Assembly: GCA_001970855.1 (NCBI GenBank)
Contig: LSSN01005664.1
Coordinates: 1 to 31,004, forward strand
From: Smittium culicis
Taxonomy: Eukaryota; Kickxellomycota; Harpellomycetes; Harpellales; Legeriomycetaceae
Direction of reading: 5' to 3'
Length of the DNA: 31,004 nucleotides
Within the stretch, counting starts at the first letter, position 1. Each line of letters begins with the position of its first letter. A model generated the notes under the pieces. It did no database searches. It saw only the letters and a program-made list of their open reading frames with translations, and was not told the DNA's origin. Positions 11,369 through 22,137 of the stretch are shown here, piece after piece. Both the position numbers and the translations under genes were made by a program.

Positions 11369-12760
11369 ATTTTTTTAGTCGAAATAGAGAATCCGCTGAG
11401 TTCAGAATTAATTGAGAATAGCCCAGATGGAGCCTGATTATTATTTTAACGCAGAGCATCCACAGTTTTTCTGATATTTTCAGGAGAGCTTTTGGCCATT
11501 TGCCTTCCATTTTATTTTGATATGAGATTGAAGTATTGTTTTCTTAGTCGAACATCAATCTTCCTCCAAATATCTGTGAAATTTTGAGCTCATTCATTAC
11601 GGAAACCAAATCTTTTACTTTTATCAAAAGTTTTTTTTTTTCTTTTCTGGAGTTCAAATTTCCGAGTACTGCTGTTCCCTTATAGCTATACTTCGGTTAT
11701 GATCTCTGGAGTCTATAAAAATCTTTATTTCTTGAATTTCTGTAAGAATGCATTGAAAATTCAATTATTCAAGCGATTGTTCCATCACTCCAAATTATCT
11801 TCAACTGCCTTGGTAATTTCGATTAGCTTGCTCCAATTATTTTTCTACTAGGAAATAATTCTTTAGTTCCAATGATTTTATTTTCATCATTATTTCTGGT
11901 AGAAGAGCTACCGCTATGGCAAGATTTTTTATTGAGTCTTTGCAGCAGTTCAATAATCGACTGCCTCTTTTCTGAGCTTCCTGTAATCGTATTTAGGGAT
12001 CTATAAACTCGCCGCTTGTGAATTTATTTTCATTCCCATTTGGGTAATTAAATGCGTTGGAATAAGAGTTTATTTTCCCAATTTTTTAGGGTAATTATTT
12101 TCATTAAAAATTTTTTCACTCAGAATGCATTATTTTCCGATTCATCCTTTTTTGATTCTAAAATGATATAATCTTCCTATTGAGCGCTGATAAAGATTTT
12201 TATCTATCTTTAATCTATAAAACTGGTCGCAGGAACTTTTTAAATACGAAAGGATTTAATTAAATAGCGAACTAATTCACTATGAATTCATAATTAAGGC
12301 CGTTTCAATTTGACTGTAAGCAATTTTTCTATATTTTTTATATCATTAAATGAAGAAATGAATCAAATATATATACTGGCCATCCAGTTCTTTCTATGAA
12401 TTATCTTTCAGACTATATTCATTCTTTCCTTCTTTTAGTATATCTGATACAAATTCTAATTTATTGATCCTTAAGTACAGAACTGAGCAGAGTTCCCTAG
12501 TTTTTTCTGTATTGTAAAAATTTGAGATAAATAAACTCGTTTACTCCTGGAAACTTCATCTATATCTCGTTTTTATAGTATTATCAAAAAAATTTCCTAT
12601 TCCATCAGATTTTTTAGCGTACTGATGCCTCAAATTAACTTTTATACGATTTAAGTCATCTAATGAATCTGGAGAGAGACTAGGAAACCCAATTTGATAA
12701 TATTCCTGGTCATGTAGTCGTATTTCAGTCTCAAATACGTCCTCTTAATGAGTCTAAAAC
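11369..12760 (-). pseudogene. Reverse transcriptase - RNase H remnant of element B
   Basis: Landmarks in order on the minus strand: TSLFISNFYNTEKTRELCSV and, after a frameshift, LRINKLEF (fingers; the usual S-x-L-F-x-x-P-K-K...R-x-V-x-x-L-R-x-L-N pattern); NWMASIYI at 12389-12366, where the first catalytic Asp of the S-I-D pattern is now Tyr; EDYIILESKKDESENNA at about 12175-12124, in place of the Y-L-D-D box; INSQAASL, stop, IPKYDYRKLRKEA at about 12035-11970; IKNLAIAVALLPEIMM near 11900; then RNase H: EIKIFIDSRDHNRSIAI (about 11730-11690), ENNTSISYQNKMEGK (about 11543-11500, the D-N-T-T motif) and NSADSLFRLKK (11402-11370). The order and spacing agree with element A. All key active-site motifs are damaged. 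Confidence 0.7.
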
Positions 12761-13540
12761 TTCTACCTACTAGTGTCTCTTTCTGCGACTTCTCTGACCA
12801 AAATAGCGACCTCTATCTCTGCATTTATTATGACTGCTCTGGCTTTATAAGGCTTTTCTTTCCTTGGCAAGCAAGTATTGTCCTCAGTTGGTGATTTTTA
12901 GGTGCGATATATTTTTATCTGTTTTTAAATGATTTTCGTCTATTTTTACTTTCGCGCTTTAATTCTTCGTATGACCCACAAATTCCTGAATTTCCTGAAT
13001 TGATTAGAAGTGATATAAAATCAATTTGGGTTCTAGTAGTTGTTTTGAGCTGCAATTTAGTATCTGTGGAGATTTTTCATGAGTATTTGATGCATTATAG
13101 ACGTTTTCCATAAGGATTTGAAAAAAAATTGTCGCAAAGTTTTGCAAAAAGCCCGCATAATATTTGAAAATTTGATTATTGTTTTTATATGAGACTTTGG
13201 GTCTTAACTTTTTCTACGTACAAAATATTCTGTATTTTAATGAGACATGAGATTCTGTATTGAATTTCAAAATTTTTTGTATCTTCAATTTTAGATTCTG
13301 GAGATAAGCCCATATTATTAAATGTGGGAAGGTCGTAATCTTTATATCATTTTTTTGGGCACGCAACATAGAATATCATTCTCTCAAAGTCAGTGGTTGA
13401 TTGAAATGAGTTTTAAATCTTTGGTAAAGCATTTTTTCATTAGATGGAACCCTTTAAACGACATAACTAGCACACTTGATATCATAGATAATGATATCAA
13501 CATCATTTGGACGTTGTGGAGATTGAAATTTTAGCTCAAG
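12761..13540 (-). pseudogene. Probable gag remnant of element B
   Basis: The stretch just upstream of the reverse transcriptase has coding-like frames without known domains. Near 12830 a basic run RDRGRYFGQRSRRKRH reads like the nucleic-acid-binding tail of a gag protein. Further upstream NMGLSPESKIEDTKNF (about 13320-13270) resembles in position and type a segment of element A's gag-like region. The assignment rests mainly on position. Confidence 0.4.
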
Positions 13541-16312
13541 CTGAGAAAGGAAATCTAAGATTTATTTGGTTCAGTCTGATGAGTAACTATCGGAATTTTC
13601 ATAGCTATCAATTTGTGACATATATTATTAAATTGATGTCCCTAAAATTAGTATTTTATTTATTTGACTAAAATCGCTAGGTATTGTACTGTTATGATTT
13701 TATGGATAAGTGCCACTAGGCGTATATAAAGTTTATTATTTAATAAGGATGACAATTGTTGTCAGATAATGTATAAAAAACTATGAGGAAACTAGGCTAT
13801 TTATGCGTTTTGGTAAAACGTCAAAACAAAACTTAAACAAAGATAATAAGTATTAACATTAATAGACTCCAAGGGCAATCATTAATAGAAAAAGCCAAGG
13901 CTAACTATTCGTTATTTAATATTTATTTTAAAAGTGGAAAATCCCCAACAGAAAAAGCCAAGGGTTAAGAGTAACCAATCATGACATGTACCTTGCGAAA
14001 TAAAAAATCATAAACATTAGGAAAAATAATTACATTTTGTTACATAATAAAATTGTTTTTTTAAAATTATTTAGGTTAAAGTTAGGATAGTAAGAAATTT
14101 TATCATGTATAGAATTTGAAGCTTAAATTTTCGAATTATTGATAAAAATGCTAACACATAATCTATTTTTAAATGAATGAAACTAATAAAAAAAATATCA
14201 AATAATCAAAAATTGAAAAGCTTAACTTCGAAATTTTGGGAATTTAAGCTTTCTTATATTTTGAGGAAATGTAATTTGGTTATGAAACCAAATCTCAGGG
14301 GTAATTAAAATTCAATTATAATTAGTCCATTATATCCTTTAATTAACAGAAGAATAAATAATTATTCTAAAAAATTTTCCAGAAATAGATATCAGATTTA
14401 AATGCTGATATAAATACACTTAAAATTTATTCGGGAAAGTATCGAATATTTCAATCCAACTAAAATCAAAAACTATATGGGAAACTGTAAACGGTGTTGA
14501 AGCTATATTAAATTCGTTTTTTTTTTTTGTTAAGATATATAGGTTAGACAATGATTACTGCTAAAACTGGAGAAAAAAACTGTAATCTTCAATATATAAT
14601 TATAATTTTGAATTTTTAGAGTTTATTACTCTTATGTATCAAAACTTTTGATGTTTCATGATCTCTAAAAATTAATAAATATCGAATCTCATAATCTTTA
14701 GAAACAGAAAATTTTATGTTTACCTTTTTTTGGAAGAACAAATCTCAGACTGTAGCCTTTTTAAATTAAATTGGTTCTAAATTTACATAATAATTTTTTT
14801 TACGTAATCTTTATAAATGAAGAAATTTCCTATGTAAGTCTTTTCTAATTAAAAAATCAGGGATTGGATTTATGAGCATCTATTTATAAAATTAAAATTT
14901 TATTTTTAGCGAAAATGAAGTAAAATACATTTAGTGTAAAATAAGTATAGAAAATGCTACTTCCATTGTTAAAAATCTAGAAGAAAATTGTATTTACATA
15001 ATCAAACTATCAAGGAATGTATTAAATAGCAATGTAAATTTTAATTGTATTACATACTTACAAAATGCTAGTCAATTATTTATCATATGTAGAAAAGTTT
15101 TCCTTTTTACATAATTGTTATTAATTAATTTAAATTTCCTTTCTTGTTTACAATTTTATATAAATCTAAACTATTTTCCCGATATGGGATAAGGGGTATC
15201 TTTTTTATGGATTAAATTTATATTCCTTAATTAACTAATAATCATAGCTATTTACAATATTTCCAGAAGAAAATACTAAAATAAACTACTCTAAATACTT
15301 TTACAAATCTAAATAAAAAAATAATAAAGTGAGAGCATAAAAAACATCTCATAAATCGTTATTAGCGTAAATATTTCAAGGTGGAGATTTTTTAATAATA
15401 ATTATTTAGTACAACGAACTAGGGTAATAGAAAGAATTAAACTTTTTGAAAAGCATAGCCTTCGTAGGAAGGATTATTCTATAAATATGTATGAAACGAA
15501 CAGGTGAAGAGATCGGTAAAGTAAAGCAAAAGTGGGCCAATGGTATGGGTAATATAAGGGGGATCTTCATTTGGAAGACATTAGATCGCCGATTGGTCCA
15601 TTTCAAATGATATTATGACAGAAATTAAAAAAAAAAATATAGATTGCACATCTGGTATTAATTCTAGTTGTGTATGTATAAAATTAAATATTTTTTTCAT
15701 ATCATTATACAGGATTTCTTATTCATATATCAAGGGTGGATTTGAGTTAAATTTATTTTTCGCAGTAAATTTAGCTGAACCAGAAGGATTATGATACTAC
15801 ATTCAGCTTTTCATAATATTTTAGGTGTAATTATTGAATTAACAAACTAGATACCGTGAATTGTGTTAATTTTTTTTCTCGAAAATTAAGTGTTTTTAGA
15901 CCTGTTTTTTTGTAAGATTAATATAGCAATAATTCGAGTAAAAGAATATTATACATGTGGAAGTGAATATATTTTCGACTAAAATTGCTTAAATTTAATA
16001 ATTATTAGTCATTAAGTTTTTCTTTAATTAGTTGTACAATAATTTTATAATATTTAAAATATTAATATGGTAGATTATTTCGAGGAACTTTATTTTATCC
16101 ATTAGATTTTTCCTACTCACTATCTTCAGTTTAATTTTTCTACCCTATTAGAAATAAAAGCATAGGGTTAATTAATTGATATAGTCAGTAACTTTATTTA
16201 ATGTAGATAGGCTTATAGAATCTAAATTAAATTTATTTTTTGAAGGATATAAACTAATATTATTTTAATGACGAATTCATATTAAGCGTTATCATCTTTA
16301 GTAAAAATTGAC
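13541..16312. other. Gene-free A+T-rich spacer between the two DIRS-like elements
   Basis: Stops occur in all frames. The small minus-strand open frame at 15406-15606 shows nothing recognisable. The only local structure noted is a short direct repeat near 13.9 kb. Parts may be older, unreadable transposon sequence. Confidence 0.5.
13887..13963. repeat. Short direct repeat, two copies of AGAAAAAGCCAAGG
   Basis: The 14-base unit occurs at 13887-13900 and 13950-13963, 63 bases apart. It could be the trace of a small duplication or of an excised element. Confidence 0.5.
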
Positions 16313-16412
16313 GAAAATTACGAGTAAAATAAAAATAAAAATAGAAATAAAAGGATTTTTTTTATTTTTTTAAATTCTATGGTACGAATATTAAATATAA
16401 TTATAATCTTTT
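16313..16412 (+). repeat. Left inverted terminal repeat of element A
   Basis: Contains AAATTCTATGGTACG at 16372-16386, a perfect inverted match to 20480-20494. The A-rich outer part (CGAAAATTACGAGTAAAATA at about 16313-16332) resembles the reverse complement of about 20525-20545, with gaps between. The inner part weakly continues the match to about 16412. Confidence 0.6.
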
Positions 16413-16554
16413 CGCAAAGGTAAAAATAAATTGAAATTGGGTGAGTCGATATTTGATATGAATCCATCATTAGTATATTATTTATTAGTCATCAAAGGCT
16501 AAATTAAATTTAGATTATATATCATTGGATGGATTCTTAATAAGTGGATCCATA

Positions 16555-17465
16555 GGCGTTATTACATGTGTAATTTATTACTGTAATTGTGCGTAAGATA
16601 CGGTAATAACTTTCAAAATTTCATATTTTGACCATAATTATTTAGCCACGATTGAATATGAGGCTATTCTTGAATATGTGCTACAATCGCACCAATAGCC
16701 ATGGCTTTAGGGATAAGAGTTTTTTTTGGGTGGGGGGGGGGGATCAGGTCATTAGATTCGAAATAATGTGTATTATTATTATAAAAATAATTACAGATAA
16801 AGTCTTATCATGTTACTTGATAAATCTGAGTTGCCTTTATACTTGCATAGTACTTTTTTTGGCTTGGGATGAAATTAATAAGTTTATTACACCTTAGATT
16901 TTTATTATTATAAGACTCTATAGAAAATAGTAGTTTATCCATGTGGAAACTAATTTCAAAAATTCTGACGATCGATCGTTCTTAGCGTTTCATTTTGGAG
17001 CAATTATTACCTAATTTAATTTTATATCGCTCATTTTTGTTTTCGAGTCGCCTATATGTCTAATATAACTTGTACGAAAAAATCCATCAGACTACAAATA
17101 GTCAGAAGTTCTTACTTGTGAGATTATTTATATCAAAGCTATTTTTTTCTCTGATTTCCTTAAATTAATTTACAAACGGGGATAAATCAATTGAAGTTCT
17201 AAAAGATTTTGTAACACATGTTTCATATAGAGCTTTCATCAAATTTTTATAGTGACACTATCACTTTTTAAATAGGGGGGTGAAAACAATTGAAATATAG
17301 CTTATTTGTACATCTTTATAGTATTTATGCTCAGCTTTGAATTTTATAAAATTACGCTAGGAAGTTCACCACACTTTTATCAGATATAGCAGTACATCTA
17401 TAACTTTAGCTGTATTGCTACTATACTTATGCTATATTTAGTAATGATTTTATCTTCTTATCACT
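16555..17465 (-). pseudogene. Tyrosine recombinase remnant of element A
   Basis: The N-terminal part shows SISDKKIKSLLNIA (about 17430) and ISDKSVVNFLA (about 17380), then FTPLFK and NLMKALYETCVTKSFRTS with IDLSPFVN (about 17290-17175), the usual lead into the core-binding and catalytic parts of DIRS recombinases. At the C-terminus 16714-16664 reads IPKAMAIGAIVAH, matching the P-K-A-R-A-x-G-A-x-x-A step with the catalytic Arg replaced by Met. The final part (LPYLTHNYSNK, about 16600-16565) has lost the clear Y-Y-R motif. Less well preserved than in element B, but in the same place relative to the MT-like domain. Confidence 0.6.
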
Positions 17466-17479
17466 GATGCTTGACTGTT

Positions 17480-17944
17480 TATAATGAGAGTTATTGCAGT
17501 GTTCGAGATACTTTTTTTCGTGAGAGCGCTCTACTGACCCTAAATATCATCAGTTTCGGGTCTTTGTTGTTGGTGAGCAATTAATTTCCGCCTTTCGGAT
17601 CGGGTAATTCCTCGATTGCTTCCAGCACACAAGACTGTGATATTGAAAGCACACTCAATTCTGGAAACAGGACTGCTAATTTCCATTTTGAATTTATCAA
17701 TGTCAGTGTCAGATGTTCCAGATGCATATTCTGAACCTCTTTTCCGATTAGATTAAAAAGATGGAAGTAATAAAAGTTACTTAATATCAACTATTCGTGT
17801 CTCAGAGCATTCTTTACTATATCTTGACTATCAGAATACCAGCTGTAATATTTCTGTATCTTTTTTTTTGGTTTCTGAAGCGAAATCATACTTCCCGTGT
17901 CTCAAATTTAGCTTTGATAGCGCATAATTTTAGATTTAAAATTC
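17480..17944 (-). pseudogene. Methyltransferase-like (DIRS 'MT') domain remnant of element A
   Basis: Reading from 17944 down: YDFASETKKKIQKYYSW, then DSQDIVKNALRHE, NFYYFHLFNLIGKEVQNMHL and EHLTLTLINSKWKLAVLFPE (about 17705-17650), ending with ELPDPKGGN (17581) and IFRVSRALSRKK. This matches the DIRS MT pattern D-x-F-A-S-E-x-N...Y-Y-S-W, F-P-P-F-N-L-I, T-L-x-x-P-x-W-x-S-A-x-W-x-P-E-L and a closing W-R-x-S-G. Most tryptophans and prolines are substituted, and two stops occur. The 69-codon open frame at 17790-17581 is the best-preserved piece and is not a separate gene. Confidence 0.65.
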
Positions 17945-19510
17945 AGTCTGTGCAGTAATACGGCTTGGATCGTCCGCAGGATTCGTATCAAAAGAAACTT
18001 ACGTGAGTTTTAGTTTGGTATTAGTGGGTAAAAAATTCTTAAATATATGCTATATAATTCCGAGCAATTCCGGTGAAGCCGTTCCACAGAATTTCTATAA
18101 GAATTCCAGGGTGTTTATATTACCGGAATATATAATCACTAAAAGGCCAGCTACTTTTATCTTCAGTATGGAAATAGTGACTCCTAATAGTTCCTTGAAG
18201 TTTATGTGCAGCGTAGCCTCCTACTTGAACTATGAAAAGTAGCTGTTATTTCCAATGAAAATTCTCCACATATTGTCACTGTCAAGATTTGATTGGATTA
18301 ATTTTGGTTAATTCGCTAATCTAAATTATCTAATAATTTTAGCTTATTTAATAGTATAAAAGACTTAGGAATTCGTTTTTCGAATCTCTAAGTCTTTAAA
18401 TTTTTTCTCCTTCTTTAAATAAAATCTACGAATCTAACAGTCACTCGCGTCCGTAAAAAATACTATTTCAGGCGTTTCTGGTAAGAGATACTGGCTACTC
18501 TGTTTCTTTTTTTGGTCTCTCCAGAAAATTAGATTCAATTTTATGTGTTTTAAAAGCCTGAATTTCGACGCCCATGATGTATTAATCAAATGTAGTTTAT
18601 TAAATTCAATTAGGAGAAATGTAATTATTCATAGATGGAGGAGCGCTATTGAGATTTCTTGAGTTTTATCTATAAAAAATACCAGTACTTTGAGTGATGT
18701 ATTTCATGAGACATTCAGTTTCGCTGCTTTTCAGAGTAGGTATTATCATCGCAGTTGGATCCTAAAGGGATAAGTTTCGGCTGCTTATAGTAATATCAAG
18801 GTGAAAGAACTTCAGAGACGATGCAAATTATAATTTGGGCGCATTTATGAAGTATCATAGATTGATTAGCTTTGATATAAGTAGGGATTTATTTTGCTCT
18901 CATACTTCTTTTGATTCCTCCAAAGTCATTATAACATCTAAGTATGCGAAAACTAAGTGTTTTTTATGAAATAATCCGGGTAAATAGCGAGTTTGAAACT
19001 TTTAAAGCTTGTATCTTAAATAAATGGCATAAATTCAGAATAAGAATTGGATTTTTCATATCGAATTGCGTATTATTTGCATAAATTCATGTTTCAAGCG
19101 AAGTGAAGCCATATAATCGTGCCTGAAAACTAAAATGAAGATCAATCAGTGAGACTAAATCTTAAAATTCCGTTTCATTAGGAGTTGATTTAGTTTTCTT
19201 TAGTTCAGTACCTTCGATCTTTCTATAGCATTATTGGTGAAGAAAAAAAATTTTCTGATTAATCCTGAACTCGGATTCTACGCTTCATCAATATCTCTCT
19301 TTATCAATAATGAGGCTAATTTTTCTTTCAGGATAATATGGAACTTTCAGCTCGTTTTCTTTTTTTTTATGCCGAGAATGCGATTTCATTGATGGCGGTA
19401 ACTTATGGTTATCTTTTCAGAAGCGTTTAGTTTTGTTTGTGAAGCCGATAAAGTATATTCGTAGACCAGGACCGCTTTTATAGCCGAGGGTAATTTTATA
19501 TTTTCCAGTC
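17945..19510 (-). pseudogene. Reverse transcriptase - RNase H remnant of element A
   Basis: Ordered minus-strand landmarks: SGLIRKFFFFTNNAIERSKV, N-stop-RKLNQLLMKRNFKI (about 19285-19155, RT fingers); DYMASLRLKHEFMQ (about 19117-19075), in which the catalytic S-I-D has become S-L-R; VFAYLDVIMTLEESKEV (YLDV at 18944-18933), the Y-L-D-D box with its second Asp now Val; SSLKFFHLDITISSRNLSL (about 18820); FFIDKTQEISIALLHL; LPETPEIVFFTDASDC (TDAS at 18454-18443), the RNase H core; FKELLGVTISIL and VIIYSGNINTLEFL (about 18205-18110, with D-N-T-T now G-N-I-N); and TNPADDPSRITAQTEF (about 17990-17940). The order identifies an RT/RNase H pair of DIRS type, disabled by frameshifts, stops and active-site changes. 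Confidence 0.78.
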
Positions 19511-20455
19511 TCTATTTCAGACTTTTCTAGTTATCCATTTAAGCCTCGATGCTTATTTACAGTTTTCTGTACGGTATCTGGAACACATTACATTAGTTTT
19601 TCCAGATTCATAAATTTATATTAGCTTTTACATAGTTCTCCTGAGAGCTTAGATTCGTCATTCGAATGGGATTGCATATGAATCGATTAGTGGAATCTTT
19701 ATATTCGATAACTGTCTTCCTGCTGGCGCCAGAAAAAGAGGCGTCTGATTCGTGCTCTCTTGATTGGATTTGAAGACGATAGCTTTGGCTCAAAATTTAC
19801 ACTGTCAATAAGTGGAAAAATTTTATATTCTATTACTTTTATATTTTCCCTATAAACTCAATTACGATGTGTAAGTATCTGAATTGGCTTCGGTTTCTAT
19901 GGGTGAAAAATTTACTATAGTTCACCTGATGGTGATGAGAACATCCAAATCGTGGCCGTCTTCTCTCAAAGCTGAATTTTATTGTAGCATTCTGCGATTA
20001 AAGTATTATATGGGTCTATTACTGTTTGTGAGTGACTCGTATAGTGTAAAACGCTGATTAGGTATTTTTCACATTTTTTGGGGAAGTTTCATTAATGGTG
20101 TGAGGGTTGTATCAGATCTTTATACTCTTGGAGAATCTATAGTTTGTCCCATTCTTATTTCCTTCAATAATAATGATTATGTAGAAGTCTTCTACCATCC
20201 ACGGAATCAGGCTTTCCTGTTCTGGGTATATATTAAGCACTTTTTATGAACTGGAAACCGATATGTGTTTATTTTAGTCTGGTTAAGGATCTGCCACTAT
20301 GCATACACACAGATTGTCAAACTTAGAAGTAAGGTCGCGTATTTATTTGAAGATACTAGCTATAAAATTTTCATTGATTGGAGTTTCTAGGCTCATTTTA
20401 GATGAATTAATCCTTAAAATCCAAGTATTGCTGATAGAGTACCTTTTCGAAAGAA
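19511..20455 (-). pseudogene. Probable gag remnant of element A
   Basis: Upstream of the RT and inside the right terminal repeat. The best frame (19793-19608) is polar and basic (MSQSYRLQIQSREHESDASF), like a gag tail. Around 20080-20000 a frame reads TINETSPKNVKNT, similar in type and place to the gag-like segment of element B. No zinc knuckle is seen. The call rests mostly on position. Confidence 0.42.
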
Positions 20456-20552
20456 AAATTGATAATGATAACGAGATTGCGTACCATAGAATTTAATTAA
20501 ATTTTTTTATTTTTATTTTTACTTTACTTTTAACTTTCGATTATTTATTAAT
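20455..20552 (-). repeat. Right inverted terminal repeat of element A
   Basis: CGTACCATAGAATTT at 20480-20494 is the exact reverse complement of 16372-16386, 4.1 kb away. The flanking A/T-rich sequence is also similar in inverted sense, with gaps. Fifteen perfect bases flanked by imperfect similarity, placed exactly outside the coding remnants, are hard to explain by chance even in A+T-rich DNA. Confidence 0.6.
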
Positions 20553-21984
20553 TAAGATGATAACACTTAATACGAATTCGTCCAATGATGTATAATTTCA
20601 AAAAAAAAAAAGTTCCGCTTCCCCTAAAAATATCCCATATATACTGGATTCGAATCCAAGAAATTAATAAAAAAAGTGGAAGAAAAAAAATCTTTTATAG
20701 ATTCTAGGGCCGCGAGTCGAAAATACATTAATAATAATATTAGGGTACCACCAAATAAACTAATAGAAAATATATATCGATCAAATCTGATAATAAGTTT
20801 AAGTGAGTATAAGATGATAAAAAAATATTATAACTGGCCCTTACAGATAAATATTGAGAATAATCCGAGTATCCAAATGGGAATGTTCGAATTATAAAAC
20901 AATCATGATTAAACTATAAAAAAACTAAAGAAAAAAATTTTTTACTCAGAAAATTTATTTTAAATTATTTTTTTTTATTATTTAGTTAACTAGTTATATA
21001 TTTTATTTCTTTAAAACTTTTCAAATAGTATTGAAATTAAAATTAATCTTTTGTATTATACATAAAAAAATATCTTCGCACAAAATCATTTTTAATTAGA
21101 TCTGATTATCTGAGATGGCTATAAATAAAGGCCTGTTCGATTATGGAAGGTATCTAATTTCGCCTCAGTTACCTTTTCTGCAGTATTAGGTAAAATAAAT
21201 TTCACTTAACTGTTAAAAATAGTTACTTAGTCTTTGACTGTCAATTATAGGGGTTTTCCGAATTGTGTGGAGTACTTAGTAGTAAATTAGGATAATAGGA
21301 CATAACAGCTCAACTGTATTCTATAGAAGTGCAGGGTTAGTTTTCTTCACGGCGCTTGCAGCTGTGCGGTTAGATGGTGGCGGATCATAGTTTATAAAGC
21401 TAGTTTTTTATGAAATAATTTATTGAAATCTTTCGCTCTTATTATGGCAGTGGTGGATTTATGAAGTCTTCTTGAATCTATTTCTGCGCTAAATTGTGCA
21501 CCAAGTAAAATTGTAAATTTTATAACGCATATAATTGCTGCTACATGCGGGTTATTTAGTTCTTGGCTATTCTTATTTTCGATAATTATCTGATGTACCA
21601 GCTCATAATTTATTATAAATTGATACTTTTATTGCCATAACTCGAGTCACAACTGCATTTTTCATCGTTTAATAGTATGGAAGAAGCACAATTTTATAAC
21701 ATTCTAGATTGTAAAAAAATTTTAGGTTGAAAATCTTTATACTGTTAGAGTGCACTTGCGAAAGAGTGGATGGTATGGATAGTAAAAACTGGATTTTAAC
21801 TGTTTATACCATGTAATTGTTTTTTATATTTCATTTTACTCAGTTTATTTTATTTTCTTGCAATTATCGTATATTATTGTCACGATAAATAGAAAAAAAT
21901 AATACGTATTTTCAACGAAATAATATAAAGGTAAATTTATTCCATCTTATCAAAAAAAAAAAAAAAAACAGGAAGCCAGAGGGT
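20553..21984. other. Spacer with two unexplained small open frames
   Basis: The plus frame 20676-20897 (73 codons) and the minus frame 21629-21392 (about 79 codons, containing NPHVAAIICVIKFTILLGAQ) have protein-like composition. I recognise neither. They could be decayed transposon or host-gene pieces. No splice-joined model could be supported. A poly(A) run lies at about 21952-21968. Confidence 0.4.
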
Positions 21985-22137
21985 AAACATTGAAACAATT
22001 TCTTGTGTGTATGGAGTTGCTAGAGTGGTTGAAGGGGTATTGATTGAAAAATTATTTATATATTATTTTTTCAAGATTTTGATTATTTTCAATAGTTTTT
22101 TGTATACTTAAAAACTATCTAAAATAAACACACTGAG
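21985..22137 (+). mobile_element. LINE fragment, copy 3: 3' untranslated tail only
   Basis: Matches, in inverted orientation, the 3' tail of LINE copy 2 (7716-7855). Shared blocks include TATGGAG-TGCTAGAGTGG, GAAAAATTATTT, TTTTTTGTATACTT and AATAAAC followed by CTGAG. It therefore lies on the plus strand and is 5'-truncated to about 150 bases. No poly(A) tail is left at its end. Extreme 5' truncation is typical of LINE insertions. Confidence 0.68.

Larger units (their letters stand above)
9542..13540 (-). mobile_element. Decayed DIRS-like (tyrosine recombinase) retrotransposon, element B
   Basis: Reading the minus strand across frames gives, in order, a gag-like region, reverse transcriptase, RNase H, a methyltransferase-like region and a tyrosine recombinase. 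This order, with a recombinase instead of a DDE integrase and with no aspartic protease, is that of DIRS1-type elements. The end at 9542 is where recombinase homology stops; the start near 13540 is only the limit of coding-like sequence. Every domain is broken by stops and frameshifts and active-site residues are lost, so the copy is dead. It parallels element A in layout and orientation, but the two proteins differ strongly in sequence, so they are separate families or very old copies. Domains are listed separately. Confidence 0.72.
16313..20552 (-). mobile_element. Decayed DIRS-like (tyrosine recombinase) retrotransposon with inverted terminal repeats, element A
   Basis: About 4.2 kb, bounded by inverted repeats and read on the minus strand as gag-like, reverse transcriptase, RNase H, methyltransferase-like and tyrosine recombinase regions. 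The combination of RT, a T-D-A-S-D RNase H, an MT-like domain and a tyrosine recombinase, together with inverted termini, points to DIRS1-type elements rather than Ty3/gypsy (no DDE integrase or protease seen) or Ngaro (which lack the MT-like domain). Many frameshifts and stops make it non-functional. DIRS elements are not expected to leave target-site duplications and I see none. Confidence 0.75.

Noticed and set aside
11750..12060. First reading as a gag protein of element B (NLAIAVALLPEIMM region)
   Set aside because: Flanked by RT landmarks on the upstream side (IPKYDYRKLRKEA) and RNase H downstream, and it matches the connection region of element A (FIDKTQEISIALLHL); it is RT sequence.
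12780..12880. Retroviral-type CCHC zinc knuckle in element B gag
   Set aside because: Only a basic run and isolated Cys codons are seen; no frame shows C-x2-C-x4-H-x4-C.
18060..18180. First reading as a Ty3/gypsy integrase core (frame with WPFSDYIFR and NGFTGIARNY)
   Set aside because: A neighbouring frame over the same bases gives a much better RNase H reading (FKELLGVTISIL...GNINTLEFL...NPADDPSR), continuous with TDASD upstream and the MT-like domain downstream; no H-H-C-C or D-D-E pattern was found.
20640..20720. Possible tRNA B-box (GGATTCGAATCC)
   Set aside because: No A-box at a suitable distance on either strand and no acceptor-stem pairing; the sequence is simply palindromic.
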